Positions 6,562-15,327 of a stretch of 34,299 bases of DNA are shown here, piece by piece. The stretch comes from JBMYYR01 sp049609625 (GTDB taxonomy: Bacteria; Bacteroidota; Bacteroidia; Flavobacteriales; CAJXXR01): positions 1 to 34,299 of the forward strand of contig JBMYYR010000019.1 of the NCBI GenBank assembly GCA_049609625.1, read 5' to 3'. Position 1 is the stretch's first letter. Each line of letters starts with the position of its first letter. Position numbers and translations under genes: made by a program. The notes under the pieces were generated by a model. The model saw only the letters and a list, made by a program, of their open reading frames with translations, searched no databases and was not told the DNA's origin.

Positions 6562-6661
6562 AACCATCTTTATTTGTACTCAAAGAAAGAGGTTTTGGTT
6601 TCAAAAAAACAAGATCAAAATTATAAGCCTAAAAAGTTCTCGCAAGGTTCTGAAAAATACA

Positions 6662-6669
6662 TATATTTG
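6662..6669 (+). promoter_or_regulatory. -7 element of tig
   Basis: TATATTTG fits TAnnTTTG and is 45 bp before the tig ATG. No TTTG is seen 19-21 bp upstream. It marks the right border of the accessory island. Confidence 0.45.
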
Positions 6670-6714
6670 CCGCCATAATTGTTGAACTGTTTAACAGACA
6701 GAAAAATTTATTGA

Positions 6715-8067
6715 ATGAATCTTACACTCGAACACATTGATGAGCTAAACGCTCTTTTGAAAGTTGACGTTAAGTCGGAAGACTACAAAGAAGCTGTTGA
6801 AAAACAACTTAAAACCGTTGCTAAACAAGCTAATATTCCAGGATTTAGAGCTGGAAAAGTACCAAAAAGCGTGATTCAAAAACGTTTTGGAGCTTCGGTA
6901 AAAGCCGAAAAAGTAAATGAGTTAGTTTCAGAGCAAATCGGATCGTATCTAAGTGAAAATAAAGTAAATTATTTGGCTGGGCCACTCCCAAAAATGCCAA
7001 GTGATGACTGGATTGTAAATGATGAGTTTACCTTTGAATATGAATTAGGTTTAAGTCCTGAGTTCAAATTATCAATGTCTAAACGCAACAAATTAGCGTA
7101 TTACAACATCAAAGCTGGCGAAGACCAAATTGACAAATATGCCAAAGACATGGCAAATCGTTATGGTAAAATGGAAGCTCCAGAAGCTGTAAAAGAGGGT
7201 GATAGTGTTACCGGAGTGTGGCAACAATGCGACAAAAAAGGCGAGCTGATAGAAGGTGGATTAGAAGTTGAAGCTAATCTTGACACCAACAAAGTAGCCG
7301 ACAAAAAAGCAAAAAAAGAACTTATTGACAGCGGCATAGATACTCGATTGGTGCTGGATATGAACACCTTATTTGAAGATGTTGCTGATGCTCAAGCATT
7401 TTTGAAAATAGATGAAGTTACATGGGAAAACCTTGACAGTAAGCACTTTTCATGCACAATAGATCACATTTCGAGGCTGACTCCAGCTGATTTTAATGAA
7501 GAGCTTTTTGAAAAATTATATCCAGAAGGAGACATCAAAACCGAAGCTGATTTTAGAGCGCGCATCAAAACCGAAGCTGAGGCAGCTTATGTTGCTGATG
7601 CTGATCAGTATTTTTTCAACACTGCGGTTGATTATATTTTAGAAAAAGCCGATATCGAATTGCCAGAGACTTTTCTTAAAAAATGGATTAAAGCCAATAA
7701 TAAAGAAGAACTCACGGAAGAGCAAATCGAGCAAGATTTTGATAAAGAAAAAGTAGCGATTCAGTGGCAAATCATTGAAGCTAAAATTGCGCAAGACAAT
7801 GACATCAAAATCGAAATGAACGAAGTCGAAGATCAAGCCAGACTGTATGTACGTCAGCAAATGATGCAATACGGCCAAGGAAACATCGAAGATGAAATGT
7901 TGAATGGTATTGTGAAAAACGTTTTGGACAACGACCAAGAAAGAGAACGTATTTCAAAGCAAGTGTTCCATACTAAACTAACCACTTTTTTCAAAGAAAC
8001 GTTTAAGTTGGATGAAAAAGATGTAACGGTAGACGAGTTTATTGAGCTTGTAAATCCAAAGAAATAA
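6715..8067 (+). CDS. tig: trigger factor
   Basis: 450 aa ribosome-associated chaperone and peptidyl-prolyl isomerase that binds nascent chains at the exit tunnel. The ribosome-docking signature GFRAGKVP is at residues 43-50. The middle FKBP-like domain (about 150-250) is diverged, as in other Bacteroidota. The C-terminal SurA-like helical arms (about 270-430) are Glu/Lys-rich. Length is normal for the group. It is followed by a strong terminator and then clpP-clpX, the classical tig-clpP-clpX order, so it is transcribed separately from clpP here. There is no anomaly in the start (ATG 6715, MNLTLEHIDELNALLKV). Confidence 0.96.
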   Translation: MNLTLEHIDELNALLKVDVKSEDYKEAVEKQLKTVAKQANIPGFRAGKVPKSVIQKRFGASVKAEKVNELVSEQIGSYLSENKVNYLAGPLPKMPSDDWIVNDEFTFEYELGLSPEFKLSMSKRNKLAYYNIKAGEDQIDKYAKDMANRYGKMEAPEAVKEGDSVTGVWQQCDKKGELIEGGLEVEANLDTNKVADKKAKKELIDSGIDTRLVLDMNTLFEDVADAQAFLKIDEVTWENLDSKHFSCTIDHISRLTPADFNEELFEKLYPEGDIKTEADFRARIKTEAEAAYVADADQYFFNTAVDYILEKADIELPETFLKKWIKANNKEELTEEQIEQDFDKEKVAIQWQIIEAKIAQDNDIKIEMNEVEDQARLYVRQQMMQYGQGNIEDEMLNGIVKNVLDNDQERERISKQVFHTKLTTFFKETFKLDEKDVTVDEFIELVNPKK

Positions 8068-8094
8068 TAGGCCAAAGCTTATTAAATTGTATAT

Positions 8095-8134
8095 AAAAGC
8101 GTGTTTGAACTTGATTCGGACACGCTTTTTTTTT
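8095..8134 (+). terminator. Rho-independent terminator after tig
   Basis: A 15-bp stem (8095-8109 with 8115-8129, two G-U wobbles) contains the perfect core AAGCGTGT/ACACGCTT. The loop is 5 nt and the T tract continues to 8134. It lies 28 bp past the tig stop. This is the clearest terminator in the window. Confidence 0.9.
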
Positions 8135-8239
8135 GATAAACTTTGATGCAAGAAACATGAGGCGCACAAAAAAAAGCCTAGCAAATGTTCCTGACCTATA
8201 TTAATTCAACACAGCAATTCTTCTCTAGAAAAAAATCCG

Positions 8240-8247
8240 TAAATTCG
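8240..8247 (+). promoter_or_regulatory. possible -7 element of clpP
   Basis: TAAATTCG is one mismatch from TAnnTTTG and 32 bp before the clpP ATG. No -33 element is visible. It is supported mainly by the terminator upstream, which implies that clpP needs its own promoter. Confidence 0.3.
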
Positions 8248-8279
8248 TCGGCTTAAAGCACTAAACAAGAATTAAACTT

Positions 8280-8963
8280 ATGTTCCCGAAAGACGAATTT
8301 AAAAAATACGCCACAAAACACTTAGGCATCAGTAGCCAAACGATGCACGATTACCAATCGGCGATACAGAGCAGCTATATTTCTCCAACCATTATCGAAG
8401 AACGCCAGATGAACGTGGCTTCTATGGATGTGTTTTCGAGATTGATGATGGACAGAATCATCTTTTTGGGCACAGGAATAAACGATTATGTGTCGAATAT
8501 TGTGATGGGGCAATTGTTGTTTTTAGAATCTGCAGATCCTAAAAAAGACATCCAAATCTACATCAACAGTCCGGGTGGATCAGTCTATGCAGGCTTGGCT
8601 ATTTATGACACCATGCAATACATACAACCCGAAGTATCAACAATTTGCACCGGAATGGCAGCGTCGATGGGTGCCGTATTGATGTGCGCAGGACAGCCCG
8701 GAAAACGCTTAGCTTTGCAACATTCGCGAGTGATGATCCACCAACCCTTAGGCGGTGCACAAGGACAAGCTTCCGACATCGAAATTACCCATCGGGAAAT
8801 TCAAAAACTCAAAAAAGAGCTATACACCATCATCTCTACGCACTCTTCGCAACCTTTTGAAAAAGTTTCGGAAGATTCGGATAGAGATTATTGGATGATT
8901 GCCGAAGAAGCAAAAGCTTACGGCATGGTAGACAAGGTGTTGAAACGAGAAAATCATAAATAA
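8280..8963 (+). CDS. clpP: ATP-dependent Clp protease proteolytic subunit
   Basis: 227 aa serine peptidase (family S14) that forms the tetradecameric chamber of ClpXP. The catalytic triad is intact and correctly spaced: Ser129 in GMAASMGA, His154 in MIHQPLGG, Asp203 in DRDYW. The oxyanion-strand motif YINSPGGS is at 94-101. The N-terminal ~35 residues before the conserved core would be a propeptide or N-terminal extension, longer than in E. coli. clpX starts 4 bp downstream, so the two are an operon. Confidence 0.97.
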   Translation: MFPKDEFKKYATKHLGISSQTMHDYQSAIQSSYISPTIIEERQMNVASMDVFSRLMMDRIIFLGTGINDYVSNIVMGQLLFLESADPKKDIQIYINSPGGSVYAGLAIYDTMQYIQPEVSTICTGMAASMGAVLMCAGQPGKRLALQHSRVMIHQPLGGAQGQASDIEITHREIQKLKKELYTIISTHSSQPFEKVSEDSDRDYWMIAEEAKAYGMVDKVLKRENHK

Positions 8964-8967
8964 ATAT

Positions 8968-10200
8968 ATGGCTAAAGATACATGTTCGTTTTGCGGGTCG
9001 TCGCGAGATGATGTTGATATTTTAATATCTGGCGTAGAAGGTAAAATTTGTGAAATGTGCGTCATGCGTTCGCATGAATTGCTTTTGAATGAAGAACTTA
9101 TCCCCTCGCCGTCTACCAAAGGAAGTGGCGAAGTAGAGGTTGCGGACTTAAATTTACTAGCACCTATTGAACTAAAAACGCATCTAGATCAATACGTTAT
9201 TGGTCAGGAAGATGCCAAAAAATACCTTTGTGTAGCCGTTTATAATCATTATAAAAGATTAAAAAACAAGGCGATAGACGACACAGAAGTAGAGATTGAA
9301 AAATCGAATATGCTTTTGGTGGGCCGCACAGGAACTGGAAAAACCCTGTTGGCCAAAACCATAGCTCGTGTTCTCGATGTGCCCTTTACTATTGTGGACG
9401 CTACCGTGTTTACACAAGCTGGCTATGTTGGCGAAGATGTAGAAAGTCTTCTCAGTCGTTTGCTTCAAACCTGCGATTATAATGTCCAAAAAGCCGAACA
9501 AGGCATTGTTTTTATAGATGAACTTGATAAAATAGCCCGAAAAGGCAGTAATCCATCCATCACTCGCGATGTATCTGGCGAAGGCGTTCAGCAATCTTTA
9601 CTCAAAATAGTTGAAGGTTCTATTGTGAGCGTACCGCCTCAGGGTGGCCGTAAGCATCCTGATCAAGAATACATTAAAGTTGATACTAAAAATATTTTAT
9701 TTATTTGTGGAGGTGCTTTTGAAGGCATTGAGCCGATGATTCGCTCACGGATGAAAAAGCAAAATATTGGGTTTTCGACAACAGCAAAACAACATCTTGA
9801 CGACGACAGCGTGTTAAAATACGTTGGTCCGCAAGACATTAAACGCTTCGGTATTTTACCCGAACTCGTTGGTCGTCTACCTGTAGTTTCTTATCTCGAA
9901 CCACTTAATAAAGAAGCACTTAAAGCAATTCTGACCGAGCCAAAAAACAGTATCATCAAGCAATATAAAGCCCTTTTTGCCATAGACGAAAAGCAGATTG
10001 ATTTTACTGAAGAGGCTATCAATTTTATTGTCGACAAAGCCGTCGAATATCAATTGGGTGCCAGAGGTTTGCGTAGTATTTGCGAAGATATAATGATTGA
10101 TTTGATGTATGACGCACCAAAAATGAAAGCCAAATCTATTACAATCGATCGTGCGTATGCCGAAACCAAATTAGACAAACTCGATGCCGCTCAGCTGTAA
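8968..10200 (+). CDS. clpX: ATP-dependent Clp protease ATP-binding subunit ClpX
   Basis: 410 aa AAA+ unfoldase that feeds substrates to ClpP. The N-terminal C4 zinc-binding domain has Cys6, Cys9, Cys28 and Cys31. Walker A GRTGTGKT is at 119-126; an Arg stands where Pro or Glu is usual. Pore-1 loop GYVG is at 152-155, Walker B FIDE at 182-185, RKH loop at 228-230, and the ClpP-docking IGF loop at 267-269. Every element needed for a working ClpXP is therefore present. truA follows after 19 bp and may be co-transcribed. Confidence 0.97.
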   Translation: MAKDTCSFCGSSRDDVDILISGVEGKICEMCVMRSHELLLNEELIPSPSTKGSGEVEVADLNLLAPIELKTHLDQYVIGQEDAKKYLCVAVYNHYKRLKNKAIDDTEVEIEKSNMLLVGRTGTGKTLLAKTIARVLDVPFTIVDATVFTQAGYVGEDVESLLSRLLQTCDYNVQKAEQGIVFIDELDKIARKGSNPSITRDVSGEGVQQSLLKIVEGSIVSVPPQGGRKHPDQEYIKVDTKNILFICGGAFEGIEPMIRSRMKKQNIGFSTTAKQHLDDDSVLKYVGPQDIKRFGILPELVGRLPVVSYLEPLNKEALKAILTEPKNSIIKQYKALFAIDEKQIDFTEEAINFIVDKAVEYQLGARGLRSICEDIMIDLMYDAPKMKAKSITIDRAYAETKLDKLDAAQL

Positions 10201-10219
10201 ATTGACCTAAAAAAAGGCT

Positions 10220-10975
10220 ATGTCCCAACGGTATTTTATACACTATTCCTACAAAGGAACTCGATATCATGGCTCGCAGAGCCAGCCCAAAGTGGCTACC
10301 GTTCAGGATGTTTTAGAAGATTGTTTGACTAAATTTTGTCGAGAACCCCTCAAAATCACGGCAGCGGGAAGAACCGATGCCGGCGTACATGCCAAAGCCA
10401 TGTGGGCGCATGTTGATTTTAAGAATTTTCGGCCAGATGCCAATGCCGTATATCGCCTCAATCGATTTTTGCCCATCGATATTGCCTTGCATTCCATAAC
10501 CAAAGTAAGACCAGAAGCACACGCCAGATTTGATGCCAAAAGCAGATCATATACCTACAAAATTGTACAAGAAAAAGCTGTTTTTCATTACGATTTTGCT
10601 CATCTCGAAAGAGAACCGCTGGATGTAGAGTTGATGAATCAGGCCTGCGAATTACTGTTTGAATACCACGACTTCGAGTGTTTTTCAAAAGTTCATACCG
10701 ATGTTAATACCTTCAATTGCAAAATAATGAAAGCCATTTGGGTTCAAAACGAAGATCATTTGCTGTTTACAATACAAGCCGATCGGTTTTTGAGAAATAT
10801 GGTTCGGGCCATTGTCGGAACCTTAATTCGGGTCGGGAAACATCAGACCAATTTAAAGCAATTTCGACAAATTATAGAATCTAAAAATCGAAGTTTGGCT
10901 GGAGAATCTGTGCCAGCAAAAGCTTTGATATTAACCAAAGTTGAATACCCTAAAGATTTGTTTATCAATGACTAA
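10220..10975 (+). CDS. truA: tRNA pseudouridine(38-40) synthase
   Basis: 251 aa. It converts uridines 38-40 in the tRNA anticodon stem-loop to pseudouridine. The motif GRTDAGVHA is at residues 50-58, with catalytic Asp53. The SYTYKI strand and the RFLRNMVRAIVGTLI C-terminal motif are also typical. The length is normal. Its stop overlaps the start of the downstream ABC exporter gene by 8 bp, suggesting translational coupling. Confidence 0.95.
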   Translation: MSQRYFIHYSYKGTRYHGSQSQPKVATVQDVLEDCLTKFCREPLKITAAGRTDAGVHAKAMWAHVDFKNFRPDANAVYRLNRFLPIDIALHSITKVRPEAHARFDAKSRSYTYKIVQEKAVFHYDFAHLEREPLDVELMNQACELLFEYHDFECFSKVHTDVNTFNCKIMKAIWVQNEDHLLFTIQADRFLRNMVRAIVGTLIRVGKHQTNLKQFRQIIESKNRSLAGESVPAKALILTKVEYPKDLFIND

Positions 10976-12719
10976 AAAGAAAAAAGCCATATTCAGATTC
11001 GATTTTCTTAGACGACTAATGGTCTACGTAAAACCACACAGAACTATGTTTTTTTTCTGTCTGTTTTTCACACTATCCTTAGGACTCCTGAGTGTCGGTA
11101 GGAGCTATTTTATTAAATTTAGTTTAGATGAATTTGTTGATGTTCCGAACCTAGCTGGCCTTTGGCAATACGCCCTCATTATGTTGGGCATGTTGATGGT
11201 CGAAGCCCTGTTTCAATTTCTATTTAGCTATTATTCAGGACATTTAGGTCAATCCATCATTCTGGCTATTCGGAAAGAAGTGTTTTCAAAATTACTGCAT
11301 TTTAAAGTCTCATATTTTGATAAAACACCTGTTGGCACACTCGTAACACGTGTTGTTTCAGACATCGAAGCCATCTCGACCATTTTTTCCCAAGGCATTC
11401 TAACCCTTTTGGGTGATGTGTTTAAAATTCTCTTTATTTTAGTGCTGATGTTCTACATCAATATCAAAATATCTTTGATGATTATTCTCATTTTTCCTTT
11501 ACTGATGCTCGCCACACGCTGGTTTCAGAAGTATATGAAAAAAAGTTTCGACGACGAACGCTCCGCCATTGGCGCGCTAAACACCTTTGTTCAGGAACAC
11601 ATTCAGGGCATGAGTATCGTACAGATTTTCAATAGAGAACATCAAGAATTTAACTTATTCAAAACCATAAATGCCAAACATCGAGACGCCACCGTACGGT
11701 CTATTTTTTATTTCTCGATATTTCTTCCCATTATTGAAATCTTTTCGGCACTTGCCATCGGTATTTTGGTTTGGCAAGGCGGAAGCATGATGCTGGTAGA
11801 CCCTGAATTTAAAATCGGAAGTATTGTTCTTTACATCCTGTTAATCAACATGTTGTTTCGCCCCGTGCGGCAACTTGCCGATCGGATAAACAGCATCCAG
11901 CGTGGCTTGGTGGCTTCCGAACGGGTGTTTGGTGTATTAGACAACCATGAGGCTCAAGATTTTGACTCCAATCAGACCTTAGAAGACCTGAGTTTGGCTG
12001 GAGACATCAATTTTCAAAACGTTGATTTTGAATACAAAACAGGCGAACGTGTACTCAAGAACTTGAGTTTTAGCATCAAAGCCAATGAAAACATTGCGAT
12101 TGTTGGCGCAACAGGCGCAGGTAAAAGCACGATAATCAGTATTTTAAATCGATTTTATGATATTTCAAATGGTACTATCCAAATCAACGATCAAGATATT
12201 TTTACACTGCCAAAACCAGCTCTAAGAAGAAAAATAGCCACCGTCCAACAAGATGTTTTTTTATTTTCGGGGAGTATTCTCGACAATTTAAAAATGGCAA
12301 ATGATTTTGATGACGAGCATATTTTTGACGCCGCCAAAGCCATCGGTATTTATGATTATTTTGAACGACTTCCCAAAGGGTTCAACTTTGAAGTTAGAGA
12401 ACGTGGTGGTAGTTTGTCTACAGGACAGAGGCAGTTAATTGCCTTCTTACAAGCCTATTTATTGAATCCTGATATTTTAATTTTGGATGAAGCCACAGCC
12501 TCAATCGACAGTATTACAGAACAATACATCCAAAAAGCATTCGATAAATTATCAGAAAACCGAACAACCATTGTCATTGCTCACCGTTTGAGCACCATCA
12601 AAAATGCCGATCGTATTTTAGTGCTCGATCAAGGTCTTTTGGTAGAAGAAGGTAGCCATGATACCTTAATGGAAAATAAAGGTTTGTATTCTAAACTACA
12701 CGATTTACAATTTGAGTAG
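10968..12719 (+). CDS. ABC transporter, MsbA-type half-exporter (TMD-NBD fusion)
   Basis: 583 aa from the ATG at 10968. An in-frame ATG at 10941 lies deeper inside truA and is less likely. Six membrane segments occupy residues about 28-300, followed by the nucleotide-binding domain. Walker A GATGAGKST is at 380-388, signature LSTGQ (variant of LSGGQ) at 483-487, Walker B ILILDE at 503-508, and the H-loop His at 539. It is expected to act as a homo- or heterodimer exporting lipid or a hydrophobic compound across the inner membrane. The LSTGQ variant occurs in some heterodimer-type exporters, but no partner gene is adjacent. The substrate is unknown. Confidence 0.92.
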   Translation: MTKKKKAIFRFDFLRRLMVYVKPHRTMFFFCLFFTLSLGLLSVGRSYFIKFSLDEFVDVPNLAGLWQYALIMLGMLMVEALFQFLFSYYSGHLGQSIILAIRKEVFSKLLHFKVSYFDKTPVGTLVTRVVSDIEAISTIFSQGILTLLGDVFKILFILVLMFYINIKISLMIILIFPLLMLATRWFQKYMKKSFDDERSAIGALNTFVQEHIQGMSIVQIFNREHQEFNLFKTINAKHRDATVRSIFYFSIFLPIIEIFSALAIGILVWQGGSMMLVDPEFKIGSIVLYILLINMLFRPVRQLADRINSIQRGLVASERVFGVLDNHEAQDFDSNQTLEDLSLAGDINFQNVDFEYKTGERVLKNLSFSIKANENIAIVGATGAGKSTIISILNRFYDISNGTIQINDQDIFTLPKPALRRKIATVQQDVFLFSGSILDNLKMANDFDDEHIFDAAKAIGIYDYFERLPKGFNFEVRERGGSLSTGQRQLIAFLQAYLLNPDILILDEATASIDSITEQYIQKAFDKLSENRTTIVIAHRLSTIKNADRILVLDQGLLVEEGSHDTLMENKGLYSKLHDLQFE

Positions 12720-12798
12720 AGCGCCGAGAGCCTGTTGATAATCCATTGATTTCTTATGTAAAATTTTGATTTTTAAACCTCTTTTTCGGACTTAAAAT

Positions 12799-13263
12799 TT
12801 AAACATAAGACTCTATTCCCTGCTGATTCAAACGGCAAGACCACCATTCTTTTTCAATGTTTGCCCCTACGGATTCATAAAACTCAACAGCTGGTGTATT
12901 CCAATCCAACACTTGCCAATCAACACGTTTCAATCCTTGATCCTTAGCTAATTTCAATACACGATCGAGCAAACGTTTACCATAGCCTTTTCCCCTATAA
13001 TCTTGATGCACAATTAAATCTTCGAGGTGTAAGCAAAGTCCTTTCCAAGTTGAATATTTGTAATAAACTAAAGCCATCCCGCGAATATCGCCTTGAACAT
13101 CTGCAACAAAAGCTTTGTATTTTGGACTTGCACCAAAACCATCTTCAAGCAACTGGCTTTCTGTTAGTTCCACCTCGTTTCCTGCACGCTCAAAAACAGC
13201 TAATAGCTTGATTAGTTTATAAATTTCTGATATGTCTTTTGGTTGAGCTTCTCTTATTTTCAT
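12799..13263 (-). CDS. GNAT acetyltransferase, SSAT/thialysine acetyltransferase-like
   Basis: 154 aa from ATG 13263. A TTG-initiated extension to 13290 adds nine residues not typical of the family. The N-terminal MKIREAQPKDISEIYKLI is the standard GNAT beta1-alpha1. The phrase around FERAGNEVELTESQLLEDGFG and the YSTWKGLCLHLEDL and WQVLDWNTPAVEFYESVGA blocks match the spermidine/spermine or thialysine acetyltransferase subgroup. The acetyl-CoA P-loop is YRGKGYG. It probably acetylates a polyamine or lysine analogue; the substrate is inferred from family only. It is the last gene of the minus-strand run, 59 bp after the CLC gene, and converges on the ABC gene at 12719. Confidence 0.88.
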   Translation of the reverse strand: MKIREAQPKDISEIYKLIKLLAVFERAGNEVELTESQLLEDGFGASPKYKAFVADVQGDIRGMALVYYKYSTWKGLCLHLEDLIVHQDYRGKGYGKRLLDRVLKLAKDQGLKRVDWQVLDWNTPAVEFYESVGANIEKEWWSCRLNQQGIESYV

Positions 13264-13322
13264 TTTTCTTTGGTCATTTATTCCAAACAAATATACTCTT
13301 TTTTGAACCCTAAACCTTCTGT

Positions 13323-14552
13323 TTATAAGCTAAGCTGTGCTTTATAAATCCCATTCTTACCCGAACTAAAATAGGCCACTAAACAAGCTAAAACAAGATA
13401 AGCCAAAGCTTCTACTCCAAATAATTCGAGCCCCATAAGCATGCAGGCAAAAGGTGTTTTGGCGGCACCCGCAAAGACAGCTACAAAACCTGTTGCGGCG
13501 AGCAAAGCTAAGGGCAAAGGCACAATAAAAATAAGCGCATTTCCTAAACAAGCTCCGATAAAAAACAAGGGCGTAACCTCGCCGCCTTTGAAACCTGCGC
13601 CCAAAGTGAGGGCAGTTAAAGCTATTTTGAGGGCAAAATCATAACTTGGTAAAGGGCTTTGAAAAGATGTTGAAATGGTGTTTAGGCCTAAACCCATAAA
13701 TTTTTCTCCACCTAGAAAATAAAATATACTGGCTAATAGTAAGCCTCCAAAAACAAGTCGTAAAGGTGGATAAGATAAGAATGCTTTAAATTGTTTTGAA
13801 CAAAAATCGACAGAACAGGTAAATAATCTCGAAGCTTGTCCGAAACATAAACCTGCGAAGATGATCCAAAATCCAGTAGATATTGTGAGCTCTGGAATAA
13901 AATCAACAACATATTTGCTGTGACTTGCGCCCCAAAGTAAACAAGCGTAATCCGCTAAAAAACTGGTGATTAAAACAGGAAGTACAAAACGATAGTTCCA
14001 AGATTTAATTTTACTAAACTCAAAACAAAATAATGCGCCAGCTAAAGGCGTTCCGAAGACGGATGAAAATCCAGCAGCGACTCCAAGATGCAGTAATAAT
14101 CTTCGGTCGATATTGAAATGTTTTATGGGTTTCAGGAACACATCGGCAAGAGCCGCACTCATTTGCACAGCCGAACCTTCTCGGCCTGCTGAGCCACCAA
14201 AAAAATGTGTCAGTAAAGTCCCTACAAAAACCAAAGGCGCCATAACTAATGGCACCTTCTTTTTCGGTTTATGATAGGCTTGGATAACTAAATTATTGCC
14301 CTTTTCGGCTTCTTTTCCGAAATGCAAATACAGCCAGCCACTCACAAAACCAGCTATCGGCAAAAGCCAAACTACCCAAAGGTTTTCAGTCCTGAATTCA
14401 GCAGCCTGCTCTAAACCTAAAAGCAAAAAAGCAGAGGCCGAGCCTGCCATCGCCGCGATAGCTAAACAAAGTAAAGCGAGCATTCCCAATCGTTTAAATT
14501 GGAAGGCTATGTTGACCTTATTTTCGACTTTAGAGACTACCTGTTCTGCCAC
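13323..14552 (-). CDS. CLC-family anion/proton antiporter, CLC-F (fluoride) type
   Basis: 409 aa, multi-spanning inner-membrane protein. The gating-glutamate motif is GREGS at 123-127 (Glu125) instead of the chloride-type GKEGP/GREGP. It is preceded by HKPKKKVPLVMAPLVFVGT and GGSAG, the context I associate with the short fluoride-specific CLC-F clade (about 400 aa). The chloride-type GSGIP motif is absent; the corresponding place reads GNNLV. The third motif is GGEVTPLFFIGACLG. I therefore prefer F-/H+ export (fluoride resistance) over a chloride channel. The start at 14552 lies 23 bp inside the upstream SDR gene, so translation is likely coupled. No fluoride riboswitch is visible in this operon context. 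Confidence 0.85.
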   Translation of the reverse strand: MAEQVVSKVENKVNIAFQFKRLGMLALLCLAIAAMAGSASAFLLLGLEQAAEFRTENLWVVWLLPIAGFVSGWLYLHFGKEAEKGNNLVIQAYHKPKKKVPLVMAPLVFVGTLLTHFFGGSAGREGSAVQMSAALADVFLKPIKHFNIDRRLLLHLGVAAGFSSVFGTPLAGALFCFEFSKIKSWNYRFVLPVLITSFLADYACLLWGASHSKYVVDFIPELTISTGFWIIFAGLCFGQASRLFTCSVDFCSKQFKAFLSYPPLRLVFGGLLLASIFYFLGGEKFMGLGLNTISTSFQSPLPSYDFALKIALTALTLGAGFKGGEVTPLFFIGACLGNALIFIVPLPLALLAATGFVAVFAGAAKTPFACMLMGLELFGVEALAYLVLACLVAYFSSGKNGIYKAQLSL

Positions 14553-15315
14553 CGTCTACGGGTAAATTGACTCCAGAAATATAGGAAGCTGATTTGGAAC
14601 AAAGAAAAGCGACTGCATTTGCAATCTCCTGAGCTTCAGCAAATCGCGCCATGGGGATGATCGATTTCATGGCTTCGCCAACGCTAGTTTTGTCGCTGTT
14701 GGTTTTGCCAGCTTTAGTTTCGATGATGCTATTCAATCGTGCCGTATTGGTTGCTCCTGGTAACACATTATTGACTGTAATATTGAATTTTCCCAGCTCG
14801 TTTGCCAGCGTTTTACTCCAATTAGCAACCGCCCCTCGAATGGTATTCGACACACCCAAACCTTTTAAAGGAATCTTAACCGAAGTCGAAATAATGTTAA
14901 CAATTCGCCCAAATCCATTTGCTTTCATGGAAGCAGAAAATACTTGTGCCAAATGCTGATTACAGATCAAATGCATATTGAACGCCAATAAAAATTCGCT
15001 CACATCGGCAGCAATAGCTTCGCCGCCTTTTGGGCCACCAGTGTTGTTTACCAAAATATCAACCTCATGTGTTTCAGCGTATTGTTCAGCTTTTTGGCGC
15101 AAAACATCGGGCTGACTAAAATCGGCAACAATATAATCGTGGCTTTGGTTTTGAGCTGTTGAAAGCGTCAAAACAGCTTCTTTTAGGCTGGTTTCGTTTC
15201 TGGCTATCAAACAAAGTTGAGCGCCCATTGAAGCTAATTCTTGTGCTGTGGCTAAGCCAATACCTTGTGTTGCGCCACAAACGACGGCTCGTTTTCCTGA
15301 TAAATCTAAATTCAT
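14530..15315 (-). CDS. SDR-family protein lacking the catalytic Tyr/Lys
   Basis: 261 aa Rossmann-fold protein. The cofactor loop GATQGIG is at 14-20, the NNTGG motif (NNAGG-like) at 90-94, and the active-site strand has Ser143. The usual Y-x3-K is replaced: counting the fixed 13-residue spacing from Ser143 gives Ser156, and Arg160 in the Lys position (GVSNTIRGAV). The C-terminal PVDGG substrate-loop segment is normal. It may be a divergent reductase with altered chemistry or a cofactor-binding protein. Annotating it as a 3-oxoacyl-ACP reductase would be unsafe. It lies 12 bp after the aminopeptidase gene and overlaps the CLC gene by 23 bp. Confidence 0.88.
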   Translation of the reverse strand: MNLDLSGKRAVVCGATQGIGLATAQELASMGAQLCLIARNETSLKEAVLTLSTAQNQSHDYIVADFSQPDVLRQKAEQYAETHEVDILVNNTGGPKGGEAIAADVSEFLLAFNMHLICNQHLAQVFSASMKANGFGRIVNIISTSVKIPLKGLGVSNTIRGAVANWSKTLANELGKFNITVNNVLPGATNTARLNSIIETKAGKTNSDKTSVGEAMKSIIPMARFAEAQEIANAVAFLCSKSASYISGVNLPVDGGRTGSL

Positions 15316-15327
15316 TTTTTTATGTTT

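Noticed and set aside
9322..9345. ClpX Walker A with Arg in place of the usual Pro/Glu as a defect
   Set aside because: The essential G-x4-GKT residues are kept and all other ClpX loops are intact. That position is known to vary.
12753..12809. CTTATGT/ACATAAG inverted repeat between the convergent ABC exporter and GNAT genes, as a possible shared terminator
   Set aside because: The loop is 43 nt, one arm lies inside the GNAT stop region, and no T tract follows the stem on either strand.
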